Shown here: positions 18,851 to 26,582 of the stretch, one piece after another
Position numbering within the stretch: position 1 is the stretch's first letter
Layout of the letters: each line of letters begins with the position of its first letter
NCBI GenBank assembly: GCA_024636005.1
Contig: JAGXHV010000017.1
Coordinates: forward strand, 1-35,518
Source of the DNA: Bacillota bacterium
Lineage (GTDB): Bacteria > Bacillota > Clostridia > Peptostreptococcales > Acidaminobacteraceae
Direction: 5' to 3'
Length of the DNA: 35,518 bases
The notes under the pieces: model-generated
The model's input: only the letters and a program-made list of their open reading frames with translations
Database searches by the model: none
What the model was told of the DNA's origin: nothing
Position numbers and translations under genes: made by a program

Positions 18851-19909
18851 ATGTCAGAGAATACAACTAATAAGGGGAATAAGCGTTTCGATCTGTCTAA
18901 GGTCACACGAAAAGATGTTATCGATTTTATGATGAACAATGCAATTTTTCTAATTCTATTTGTGCTTATGTTTGTAATTATTGTAATCGACCCAAGATTT
19001 GTATCATTGACCAATTTTACAAACATATTAACGCAAGCATCTACAAGAACCATATTTGCACTTGGTGTAGGTACTATTATCGTCTCAAAGGGTACAGATT
19101 TATCACTTGGTCGTCAAGTCGGTATTGCAGCGGTTATCTCTGGATCGCTTTTACAGAGTGCTGACTATGCATATAGAATGTATCCTGATTTACCAGTTTT
19201 ACCTGTAATTGTACCGATTTTATTGGTTATGATTGTGACTGGATTTTTTAGTTTCATAAATGGTGTTGTTGTTGCTAAATTTAAAGTAGATCCATTTATT
19301 GCAACACTTGGTATGATGGTTATAGTATATGGTGTCAATTCTATTTATTATGACAGACCACCTTATGGTGCTCAGCCGATTGGGGGAATGGATTCAAGGT
19401 TTACAAACATCTCTCAGGGGTACTTTCAATTTGGTGAAGTTCTAGTTCCCTATCTTGTGCTCTACGCAATTGCAGCGGTTATATTCATGTGGTTCCTTTG
19501 GAATAAAACGAGGTTTGGTAAAAACTTGTTTGCAGTTGGAGGAAATGCTGAAGCGGCAGCCGTTTCAGGGGTTAATGTAAGTAAAATGCTCATTATGGTA
19601 TATGTGTTGGCAGGATTGTTGTATGGTCTTGGGGGAGCGCTTGAAGCAGCACGTATAGGAACTGCTACAAACAATACCGGAAATATGTACGAACTGGATG
19701 CCATAGCCGCCTGTATTGTCGGAGGACTTTCGTTTTCAGGAGGTATAGGCAGTATTGCAGGCGTCGTAACGGGTGTACTTATTTTCCAGGTCATTGCGTA
19801 CGGTCTTAATTTTATCAGTGTCAGTCCATACCTTCAATACATTATAAAAGGATTGATCATTATATCTGCAGTTGCAATCGACAATAGAAAGTATATCAAA
19901 AGAAAATAA
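18851..19909 (+). CDS. mglC: Galactose/methyl-galactoside ABC transporter permease
   Basis: This 352-residue inner-membrane protein is the permease of the importer. It has about eight to ten hydrophobic helices and the branched permease marks of the ribose/galactose family: GTIIVSKGTDLSLGRQVGIA, FKVDPFIATLGMMVI and GNAEAAAVSGVNV (cytoplasmic coupling loop), then GGLSFSGGIGSI. Length and start agree with MglC. The ATG lies 8 bases after GTGGGGAG, and the gap to mglA is 15 bases. A hairpin follows before the GH42 gene. Together MglA2-C2-B imports galactose or galactosides. Confidence 0.94.
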   Translation: MSENTTNKGNKRFDLSKVTRKDVIDFMMNNAIFLILFVLMFVIIVIDPRFVSLTNFTNILTQASTRTIFALGVGTIIVSKGTDLSLGRQVGIAAVISGSLLQSADYAYRMYPDLPVLPVIVPILLVMIVTGFFSFINGVVVAKFKVDPFIATLGMMVIVYGVNSIYYDRPPYGAQPIGGMDSRFTNISQGYFQFGEVLVPYLVLYAIAAVIFMWFLWNKTRFGKNLFAVGGNAEAAAVSGVNVSKMLIMVYVLAGLLYGLGGALEAARIGTATNNTGNMYELDAIAACIVGGLSFSGGIGSIAGVVTGVLIFQVIAYGLNFISVSPYLQYIIKGLIIISAVAIDNRKYIKRK

Positions 19910-19920
19910 TAATAAATCAA

Positions 19921-19946
19921 GGGCACGAATGCATTCGTGCCCATTT
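19921..19946 (+). terminator. Palindromic hairpin between mglC and the GH42 gene
   Basis: GGGCACGAATG and CATTCGTGCCC form an exact 22-base palindrome followed by ATTTT. It ends 17 bases before the ribosome binding region of the next gene, so it may act as a leaky terminator or an mRNA-processing/stability hairpin inside the operon. Confidence 0.7.
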
Positions 19947-19962
19947 TCAATGAGGTGACAAC

Positions 19963-21903
19963 ATGTTATTAGGTGTGGATTATTATCCGGAACATTGGCC
20001 AGAATCAAAAATGGAAAACGACTTGGAAAGAATTGTGGCCCTCGGAGCCAATACTGTCAGAATCGGTGAATTTGCATGGCATATGATGGAGCCTGTAGAA
20101 GGAGAGTTCGATTTCTCCTTTTTCGATAGAGCGATTGAACGGATCAAGTCATATGGACTTCAAATCATATTCGGAACACCGACCGCTACATTTCCTGCTT
20201 GGCTCGCTAACAAATACCCTGAGATCCTTTCTAGTGATGAATATGGACATCAAAGAGCGTTTGGAGGAAGAAGACAGTATTGCTACAATTCCGATGTGTA
20301 CAAAGCAAAAACCGAGATAATCGTCTCGGAACTTTTAAGACACTATGCAAATGAGGAAGCCATCGTAGCCTTTCAAATCGACAACGAACTGGGGCATGAA
20401 GGTTCTGACCAATGTTACTGTGGAAGTTGTGTGAGGAATTTCAGAAGATATTTGAACACAAAATATGAATCTATCCAGCTACTCAACATGCGTTATGGAA
20501 CGATATTTTGGGGACAAACTTACAACGATTTCAATGAAGTGCCAGCACCGCTGCCCACTATAACGACTCATAATCCTTCGCTTCAGCTCGATTGGGCAAG
20601 ATTCAGATCGGATTCTATCAATCAGTATGCGAAGCTTCAAATTGATATTGTCAGAAAATATAAAATGCCACATCAAAAGGTCACGCATAATTTGTTTGGT
20701 GGATTTTTTGACAGGGCTTACGACCAAAATGTCCTGGCTTCATATTTGGACGTGGTTTCTTATGACAATTATCCTGTTTGGGGTGGACTTGAAAAACCAT
20801 TGTCGCCTGCTCATATTGCAATGACACATGATTACATTCGTGGTTTGAAAAAGCAGAATTTTTGGATAGTTGAAGAACTTATGGGGGCTCAAGGGCATAC
20901 TGTAATTGGTTATCTTCCAAGACAAGGACAAGCGAAACTTTGGTCTCATCAAGCGATGGCACGGGGTTGTGAGTCACTTTTATACTTCAGATGGCGTGGC
21001 ATGACCAAAGGGGCTGAGCAGTTTTGTCAGGGGATTTTGGATGCAGATGATCGGATCAATGATAAATATACTGAGGCGCAAACCTTTTTCAGTGATGTGA
21101 AGGAACTTGAAGACGTTTATAATTCTGAGATTCAGTCTGATGTTGCAATCCTATACGATTATGACAACAGATGGTCATGGCACAATCAGCCACAGAGTCA
21201 TGCCTTCAATTACACGGATGAAATTTTGAGATTCTATACACCTTATCATGATCTGAATATCATGACAGACGTCATCGACCTCAAAAAATCCTTTGAGCAC
21301 TACAAAATATTGATGGTCCCAATGATGCAGATTATGGATCAGGAAACCATCGAGAGATTAACCACATTCGCATCAAACGGAGGCACTGTGGTTTTAGGAT
21401 TCAGAAGTGGCATCAAAGACAGGGACAACAATCTTTATTTTGGAGAGAACCCACTCAAATCACTCATAGGTTCAGAAATCAAAAGTTATGAATCACTTGG
21501 GCATGGTGTAATTAAGCCGCTTGTCGGGTATGATAACTCGAATGATAATTTGAAAACGTGCAGTGTTTGGCGTGATTTGATTGAACCGATTGATTCAGAA
21601 ACAATTCTTAGGTATGAAGATGAATTTTACGGAAGTTATGCTGCAGTAGTCTCAAACAAAGTTGGAGCGGGAAAAGTCTATTATGTAGGATGTGGTCTTT
21701 CTGAAAATGGGATGCATGAGATTATCAAAGAAATCATTTCAAATCAAGGCATAAGTCCAAAATTAACTCCTGAAGGCGTTGAAAGCGTTGTCAGAACTTT
21801 TGATGGAGGTTCTGTGGAAATCCTTCTAAATCATAATGGTAAAATCATTGAACACGATGGAATGAAGCTAGAACCATATGGCTATAAAACAATAAAGAGA
21901 TAA
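19963..21903 (+). CDS. Beta-galactosidase, glycoside hydrolase family 42
   Basis: This 646-residue enzyme cleaves terminal beta-galactosyl bonds. It begins LGVDYYPEHWPE, the GH42 opening, and has acid/base E142 in QIDNELGH and nucleophile E304 in FWIVEELMGAQ. Four cysteines, C107, C151, C153 and C156 (QCYCGSC), match the zinc cluster of the Thermus A4 enzyme in position. The trimerisation domain and C-terminal beta domain follow (from about 400). No signal peptide is seen, so it acts inside the cell on imported galactosides. AGGTGACAAC precedes the ATG. It is the last gene of the mgl operon, which supports galactoside uptake and hydrolysis; galactan-derived oligosaccharides or galactosyl-glycerol are possible substrates. 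Confidence 0.94.
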   Translation: MLLGVDYYPEHWPESKMENDLERIVALGANTVRIGEFAWHMMEPVEGEFDFSFFDRAIERIKSYGLQIIFGTPTATFPAWLANKYPEILSSDEYGHQRAFGGRRQYCYNSDVYKAKTEIIVSELLRHYANEEAIVAFQIDNELGHEGSDQCYCGSCVRNFRRYLNTKYESIQLLNMRYGTIFWGQTYNDFNEVPAPLPTITTHNPSLQLDWARFRSDSINQYAKLQIDIVRKYKMPHQKVTHNLFGGFFDRAYDQNVLASYLDVVSYDNYPVWGGLEKPLSPAHIAMTHDYIRGLKKQNFWIVEELMGAQGHTVIGYLPRQGQAKLWSHQAMARGCESLLYFRWRGMTKGAEQFCQGILDADDRINDKYTEAQTFFSDVKELEDVYNSEIQSDVAILYDYDNRWSWHNQPQSHAFNYTDEILRFYTPYHDLNIMTDVIDLKKSFEHYKILMVPMMQIMDQETIERLTTFASNGGTVVLGFRSGIKDRDNNLYFGENPLKSLIGSEIKSYESLGHGVIKPLVGYDNSNDNLKTCSVWRDLIEPIDSETILRYEDEFYGSYAAVVSNKVGAGKVYYVGCGLSENGMHEIIKEIISNQGISPKLTPEGVESVVRTFDGGSVEILLNHNGKIIEHDGMKLEPYGYKTIKR

Positions 21904-21934
21904 GATTGCCTAGGCAATTCTTATCTCTTTTCTC
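21894..21934 (+). terminator. Terminator of the mgl-GH42 operon
   Basis: AAAGAGATAAGATTGCC pairs with GGCAATTCTTATCTCTTT with a single bulge, giving a long stem that overlaps the stop codon and is followed by TCTCT. Confidence 0.8.
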
Positions 21935-21969
21935 TGTACTTTCTGCTCTCCCTGCACTTAACTCTTTTC

Positions 21970-22074
21970 CCAATCAACTTGGTACCAGCCAAGGTGGCGA
22001 AGCCAGTTTGTGCTGTCCAAAAACCAACTTGGCGTCAGCCAAAAACCAACTTGCCTTTACGACCAGGTACCAAT
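21970..22074. repeat. Short degenerate repeats downstream of the oxidoreductase gene
   Basis: CCAAAAACCAACTTG occurs at 22017-22031 and again at 22039-22053, a 22-base period. A related unit, AACTTGGTACCAGCCAA, is at 21976-21992. Between the exact copies TTGGC and GCCAA form a small hairpin (TTGGC-GTCA-GCCAA, 22030-22043). On the minus strand this hairpin is followed by GTTGGTTTTTGG, so it could be a weak terminator for the leftward gene. Confidence 0.55.
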
Positions 22075-23169
22075 TTACACCTGTCCCCAATCAGCACTCT
22101 GATACGCTTCCACTTCTGCAAGCAGCTCCTCAAAAATTTCAGGTACTGTCTGCATCCCTTTAACTTTGTAAACATTAGACCCTGCGAATATAAGTCCATC
22201 CTCCACATTGCCTTCCACAGCGTGAACAAGTGCTTGTGAAATACAGTATGGCGTCGTTCTGACATCACAGGTCTTAAGACAGTTCACACAAACTTTGATC
22301 GGTGGTTTATCACCAACGTCTAATCTGTTTAAAAGTGGGTTTTGGATAGCTCGACCAGGCATTCCAACAGGGCTGATGATGATTTTGACATCATCTTCCT
22401 TTGCGGCGATGTAAGCTCTTTTGAAGGAATCTTCAGCGTCACATTCTGGAGTAGCCACAAAACGTGTGGCCATCTGAACACCATCTGCACCAGCAGCGAT
22501 CACTTTTGCGATGTCTGTACCGTCGAAGATGCCTCCAGCGACGATCAGTGGTATTTTTTTATTGTATTTTTCCTCATAGGGTTGAATGACCTTTTTGATT
22601 TGCTCAATGGTAGTAAAAACATCATATTTCTTTTGGATAATGTCTTCTTTGCTGAATCCGAGGTGACCACCAGCTTCTATCCCCTCAAGTACTATGGCGT
22701 CTGGTGCGACGGCATAGTTTCTGTCCCAAAGTTTTGCAATCAGTCCAGCCGCTTTGGATGAGGAAACTATGGGAGCGATTTTAGTGGTAGACCCTTTCAC
22801 AAGTCCTGGAAGCTCTGTTGGGATTCCAGCTCCAGATACAATAAAATCTATACCTTCTTTGACTGCTTCTTTCACATGTTCCGCGTAAGAATTCATAGCT
22901 ACCATGAAGTTGATTCCAACGAACCCACCATCTGTCAACGTTTTAGCCTTTTGAATTTCTCTTCTCATGGCTCTCAGATTAGCTTCAAGTCGATTGGTAA
23001 GAAAGTCAGGCTCTTTAAAACCGAGATTGACTCCTGAGATCACTCCAAGTCCACCTTGGTTGGTTACTGCAGATGCTAGGCCTGATCGTGTCACACCCAC
23101 ACCCATAGCCCCTAGTATGATAGGGTATTTTATTGCTAAATTCCCAATTTTAAGTTCGGGTAATTTCAT
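22075..23169 (-). CDS. NAD(P)H-dependent flavin oxidoreductase / nitronate monooxygenase family
   Basis: This 364-residue FMN-binding TIM-barrel protein belongs to the 2-nitropropane dioxygenase/nitronate monooxygenase family, which also includes the FabK enoyl-ACP reductases. Marks are YPIILGAMGVGVTRSGLASAV at the N-terminus, GINFMVAM, IEAGGHLGF, VAGGIFDGTDIAKVIAAGADGVQMATRF and SPVGMPGRAIQNP. A Cys-containing block, VCVNCLKTCD, occurs near the C-terminus as in the Firmicutes subgroup. The start at 23169 follows TAGGAGG by six bases; an in-frame extension to 23229 is not supported. It stands alone, so a fatty-acid role is not implied; detoxification of nitronates or an unknown reductase activity is as likely. 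Confidence 0.88.
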   Translation of the reverse strand: MKLPELKIGNLAIKYPIILGAMGVGVTRSGLASAVTNQGGLGVISGVNLGFKEPDFLTNRLEANLRAMRREIQKAKTLTDGGFVGINFMVAMNSYAEHVKEAVKEGIDFIVSGAGIPTELPGLVKGSTTKIAPIVSSSKAAGLIAKLWDRNYAVAPDAIVLEGIEAGGHLGFSKEDIIQKKYDVFTTIEQIKKVIQPYEEKYNKKIPLIVAGGIFDGTDIAKVIAAGADGVQMATRFVATPECDAEDSFKRAYIAAKEDDVKIIISPVGMPGRAIQNPLLNRLDVGDKPPIKVCVNCLKTCDVRTTPYCISQALVHAVEGNVEDGLIFAGSNVYKVKGMQTVPEIFEELLAEVEAYQSADWGQV

Positions 23170-23275
23170 ATTGCCTCCTATATATATTGCGTTATTACAA
23201 TCATACATCAGTGAAATGCAACCTATCAAGGTGATTGCCGGAAATGCTATAAATCGTTTATAAAGAATTAATAAT

Positions 23276-23304
23276 TTGACAATTCAGAAAGCTTGGTTTA
23301 TAAT
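23276..23304 (+). promoter_or_regulatory. Consensus promoter of the rsgA transcription unit
   Basis: TTGACA (23276-23281), 17 bases and TATAAT (23299-23304) form a perfect sigma-A promoter. It stands nearly 200 bases before rsgA, leaving a long leader. Confidence 0.9.
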
Positions 23305-23352
23305 TAATTTGGACAAAACCTCAAATATAAGTAAGAAAGGATGTGTAGTATT

Positions 23353-23394
23353 ATGGCACAAATTTTAATGGATAAGGGGAACTATAAAAACTGA
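23353..23394 (+). CDS. Putative leader peptide upstream of rsgA
   Basis: A 13-codon frame, MAQILMDKGNYKN, starts at 23353 and stops at 23394. An ATG four codons earlier (23341) is in the same frame, and AAAGG lies just before it. It is placed between the promoter and an intrinsic terminator, which is the usual position of a leader peptide in attenuation. No similarity is recognised, and such a short frame could be chance. Confidence 0.4.
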   Translation: MAQILMDKGNYKN

Positions 23395-23409
23395 ATAACG
23401 GAAAATTGA

Positions 23410-23451
23410 ATAACCTTTCTTTGATGTACACGATTAGGTTATCGTGTTTTT
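23410..23451 (+). promoter_or_regulatory. Attenuator-like terminator in the rsgA leader
   Basis: ACACGAT (23428-23434) pairs with ATCGTGT (23441-23447) and runs into TTTTT, a minimal intrinsic terminator. ATAACC (23410-23415) can pair instead with GGTTAT (23437-23442), which overlaps the terminator loop and stem, so two exclusive folds are possible. A further perfect hairpin, GGGATAG-AAT-CTATCCC, is at 23465-23481, before the ribosome binding site. Confidence 0.55.
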
Positions 23452-23501
23452 AATTGAATCTACCGGGATAGAATCTATCCCATATATTTTGAGGAGGAAC
23501 A

Positions 23502-24611
23502 ATGACGAAATACAATAAGAATGCGCTGGGATGGAATAAAACTTTTGAAAGTCAGTTAAGAACTGATGAAGAAGGATTTCCGGCGCGTGTAATCAACAAA
23601 AATAGGGGCCATTTTCAAATATTGACAGAATCAGGTCAATTTGATGCATCACTTTCTGGTAAGTATCTTCATGAATCCAACACCAATGTGGAATATCCTT
23701 CCGTTGGTGATTGGGTCATGGTGAACCTGAAAATGGACCAACATATCATTTATAGATTACTGAGTAGAAAAAGTGCTTTTGCTAGACGCCAAAAGATAGA
23801 TGGTGGAAGAAAAATCATAAACGGTGTGGTTTCGGGTGGAACCACACAAGAGCAAATATTGGCAAGCAACATTGATACAGTATTCATAGTGACAGGACTG
23901 GATAAAAATTTCAATCCAAAAAGAATTGAGCGATATCTGACCCTATGTCTCGATAGTGGGGCAGCCCCAGTGATCTTGCTCAGTAAGCTCGATCTTTGTG
24001 ATGATGTCGAAGATAAGATCTTTGAAGTCGAAGGGGTATCTCTTGGATTCCCAATTCATGCCATAAGTGCAATCAGCGATCAAGGCATGGATGAATTGAA
24101 TCCCTATTTGGGAGAAGGGAAGACCGTTGCTTTCTTGGGATCATCCGGGGTTGGAAAATCGACCATCAGCAATTTCTTGCTCGGTGAGAGCGTACAACTC
24201 ACAAAAAACACAAATGAACAAACCAGTAAAGGTGTCCACACGACAACAACAGCTCAGCTGCTTGTGTCAAGGGATGGCACACTGATCATCGACACACCAG
24301 GGCTTAGAGAGATCCAGTTGTGGTGTGAAGAAGAAACCATCGATACTTCATTTGAAGAAATCACAACCTTGATGGAAAATTGCAGATTCAACAATTGCAA
24401 ACATCGATCAGAACCTGGATGTGCTGTAATAGAGGCACTTCAATCAGGCGAACTTCCTACAGACCGTTATGAGAGATATCAGAAAATGCTTAGGGAAGTC
24501 AGACATTTGAACAACAGAAAAAAAGGCGTTGAGATGAAACTCAACAAGAGGGTCAAGCAATATGAAAAGCGCAATTCTGAGAAGAAATATGCAAATGCCT
24601 ATGAGAAATAG
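23502..24611 (+). CDS. rsgA: Ribosome small-subunit-dependent GTPase A family (RsgA/YjeQ)
   Basis: This 369-residue protein is a circularly permuted GTPase that helps mature and check the 30S ribosomal subunit. The order of motifs is the permuted one: G4 as SKLD (161-164), then Walker A GSSGVGKST (213-221), then G3 DTPGLRE (264-270). An OB fold precedes (about 25-90), and a zinc knuckle with C294, C299, H301 and C307 follows. The length and the basic C-terminal tail (NRKKGVEMKLNKRVKQYEKR) fit the longer paralogue found in many Firmicutes rather than the roughly 290-residue housekeeping form. GAGGAGG precedes the ATG. Its leader contains an apparent attenuator, so expression may respond to translation state. 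Confidence 0.9.
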   Translation: MTKYNKNALGWNKTFESQLRTDEEGFPARVINKNRGHFQILTESGQFDASLSGKYLHESNTNVEYPSVGDWVMVNLKMDQHIIYRLLSRKSAFARRQKIDGGRKIINGVVSGGTTQEQILASNIDTVFIVTGLDKNFNPKRIERYLTLCLDSGAAPVILLSKLDLCDDVEDKIFEVEGVSLGFPIHAISAISDQGMDELNPYLGEGKTVAFLGSSGVGKSTISNFLLGESVQLTKNTNEQTSKGVHTTTTAQLLVSRDGTLIIDTPGLREIQLWCEEETIDTSFEEITTLMENCRFNNCKHRSEPGCAVIEALQSGELPTDRYERYQKMLREVRHLNNRKKGVEMKLNKRVKQYEKRNSEKKYANAYEK

Positions 24612-24639
24612 TGACAAAACAATTCATAATAGGTATAAT
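24611..24639 (+). promoter_or_regulatory. Promoter of the branched-chain aminotransferase gene
   Basis: GTGACA (24611-24616), 17 bases and TATAAT (24634-24639). No T-box or leader peptide lies in the short leader before the gene. Confidence 0.75.
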
Positions 24640-24698
24640 GATGTTGGGTAACCTTTTTCCAAGATCGAATTTTATGAAAATTGAAAGGGGCTTGGAAG

Positions 24699-25724
24699 AT
24701 GAGTAAAAATGTGTCAATTGATTGGAGCAAACTAGGATTTGCTTATTACAACACTGATTTGCGTTATGTATCTATGTGGAAAGACGGAAAATGGGATGAA
24801 GGTAAATTGGTTGAGGATAACATGATTTCAATCAGTGAGTCATCAACTGCTATTCATTATGGTCAACAATGTTTTGAAGGTCTCAAAGCTTACAGAACAG
24901 CAAATGGAGAAGTCCAATTGTTCAGACCCGATGAAAATGCAAAACGTATGAGCAGAAGCTGCCGACGTGTTTTGATGCCGGAAATTCCAGTCGACAAATT
25001 CATAGACGCTTGTATGCAAGTGGTAAAAGCAAATGAGCATTTTGTTCCACCGTACGGAACAGGCGCAACGCTTTACCTTCGCCCTTATGTGATTGGCGTA
25101 GGCCATAATTTGGGGGTTAGACCAGCACCTGAGTATATGTTTGGTATATTCTGTGTTCCGGTTGGCCCGTACTTTAAAGGTGGTATGGCTCCTGTAAACT
25201 TTACTATTGCGGATATGGATCGTGCTGCACCACAGGGCACCGGTGATGCAAAAGTCGGCGGCAACTACGCTGGCAGTTTGTTGCCACATGAAGAAGCAGT
25301 CAAAAGAGGTTTTGCTGACTGTATCTATTTGGATCCTGCTACGCATACCAAAATTGAAGAAGTTGGCGCAGCGAATTTCTTTGGTATTACAAAAGACGGA
25401 AAATTCGTCACACCTGCATCACCATCAATATTACCAAGTATAACGAAATTTTCTTTGATGCATTTAGCTGATAAGTACTTGGGTTTGACAGTGGAAGAAC
25501 GTGACTGTAGAGTGGATTCAATGGATGAATTCGTTGAAGCTGGAGCTTGCGGTACAGCTGCTGTAATCACACCAATCGGTGGTATCGAGGTCGATGGAAA
25601 ACTACATGTATTCCATAGTGAAACAGAAGTAGGACCTGTGACCAAAAAGCTTTATGATACACTTGTAGGGATTCAACTTGGGGAAGTTGAAGCACCTGAA
25701 GGATGGATCTATAAAGTCAAATAG
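24699..25724 (+). CDS. ilvE: Branched-chain amino acid aminotransferase
   Basis: This 341-residue PLP enzyme of fold type IV interconverts Leu, Ile and Val with their 2-oxo acids. Seen: HYGQQCFEGLKAYR (53-66), RPYVIGVGHNLGVRPAPEY, the Schiff-base Lys185 in GDAKVGGNYAGSLLP, IEEVGAANFFG and the C-terminal EVEAPEGW. It resembles the roughly 340-residue class II type. I chose ATG 24699, which follows GAAAGGGG by eight bases; a TTG at 24681 is less likely. It has its own promoter and a strong terminator, so it is monocistronic, apart from any ilv or leu genes. Confidence 0.95.
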   Translation: MSKNVSIDWSKLGFAYYNTDLRYVSMWKDGKWDEGKLVEDNMISISESSTAIHYGQQCFEGLKAYRTANGEVQLFRPDENAKRMSRSCRRVLMPEIPVDKFIDACMQVVKANEHFVPPYGTGATLYLRPYVIGVGHNLGVRPAPEYMFGIFCVPVGPYFKGGMAPVNFTIADMDRAAPQGTGDAKVGGNYAGSLLPHEEAVKRGFADCIYLDPATHTKIEEVGAANFFGITKDGKFVTPASPSILPSITKFSLMHLADKYLGLTVEERDCRVDSMDEFVEAGACGTAAVITPIGGIEVDGKLHVFHSETEVGPVTKKLYDTLVGIQLGEVEAPEGWIYKVK

Positions 25725-25731
25725 TTTAAAC

Positions 25732-25773
25732 AAAAAAGCACCCAGGTGTATACACCTGGAGTGCCTTTTTTTT
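25732..25773. terminator. Bidirectional terminator, ilvE / glycerophosphodiesterase
   Basis: A stem built on the palindrome CAGGTGTATACACCTG, extended by GCAC/GTGC with one bulge, is flanked by A6 and T8. It serves both convergent genes. Confidence 0.92.
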
Positions 25774-26515
25774 ATTTTTTGAAGTATTCAGAATCGCGTA
25801 ATTCCAGCATTTTATCGGGCATATCGGTGATAATCGCGTAGATTCCTTGTGCAATCAGTTCTTTTGCAATTTCGAGATCATTGACCGTATAGGAAATGAC
25901 TTTGAGATCATGCTCCTTTAGTCTCATAAGTTCCCTATCTGAGAGGGTAAGGTAGTGGGGATGGTAGAAGTCGGCATTTAGATGGTCGACATAAAGCCAT
26001 GGATCCACAATAGCTGACGCAGTCAATATCCCAAGTCTTAATTCAGGAGATAAATTTCTGAGCATTTGGAGCGCATAATGGTCAAATGAAGAAAAAATAA
26101 GTTGATGCATCTTCAGATATTTAAGACATAACTCCAATGTTTTTTCTTCTATGCCAGGATAGTGATCGCTGCCTGCCTTGAACTCTACATTCAGTAATAT
26201 TTCTTTGGTGCTTTTATCTTGGAAATCAACTATCAGATTCAATACTTCCTCAAGAGTTGGAATCACACCAGATTTCCCATGAGAGAAACATGTCATCCTT
26301 TTTAGTTCATCTAATGTCTTTTCATAAATATATCCTTTTTCTCCAGTCAGTGATTTTAGGTTGAAATCATGGAAAACCACAATCTGACCATCCGCTGAAA
26401 AATGGACATCCAGTTCGAGTCCATCAGCACCATGTTCAAGGGCTGCACTAAATGCAGGTATGGTATTTTCAACTTCATATGCCGAAGCACCTCTATGTCC
26501 AATTATTTTTGTCAT
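25772..26515 (-). CDS. Glycerophosphodiester phosphodiesterase
   Basis: This 247-residue enzyme hydrolyses glycerophosphodiesters to glycerol-3-phosphate and an alcohol. The GDPD TIM-barrel marks are GHRGAS (H7, R8), ENTIPAF (E16, N17), GLELDVH (E34, D36), VFHD (H49) and the late YTVND and TDMPD. No signal peptide is seen, so it should act in the cytoplasm on turned-over lipid head groups, as UgpQ does. GGAGG lies seven bases before the ATG. It is convergent with ilvE and shares its terminator. cobT upstream is on the same strand, but 67 bases away. Confidence 0.94.
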   Translation of the reverse strand: MTKIIGHRGASAYEVENTIPAFSAALEHGADGLELDVHFSADGQIVVFHDFNLKSLTGEKGYIYEKTLDELKRMTCFSHGKSGVIPTLEEVLNLIVDFQDKSTKEILLNVEFKAGSDHYPGIEEKTLELCLKYLKMHQLIFSSFDHYALQMLRNLSPELRLGILTASAIVDPWLYVDHLNADFYHPHYLTLSDRELMRLKEHDLKVISYTVNDLEIAKELIAQGIYAIITDMPDKMLELRDSEYFKK

Positions 26516-26582
26516 TTTTGTTCCTCCAAAGTCATCTATCCTATTAGTATTCGATTAAACTTTGAAAAACCCTTCAAAAAGG

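Noticed and set aside
21970-22074. CRISPR array
   Set aside because: Only two exact short copies with a 7-base gap and further degenerate units are present; there are no regular spacers and no cas genes.
21906-22268. Short open frames on both strands across the spacer between the GH42 gene and the oxidoreductase gene
   Set aside because: They run through a terminator and degenerate repeats, lack ribosome binding sites and show no protein-like composition.
23282-23501. T-box or known metabolite riboswitch in the rsgA leader
   Set aside because: No T-box sequence or other familiar aptamer core is present; only a leader frame, a short terminator and a hairpin are seen.
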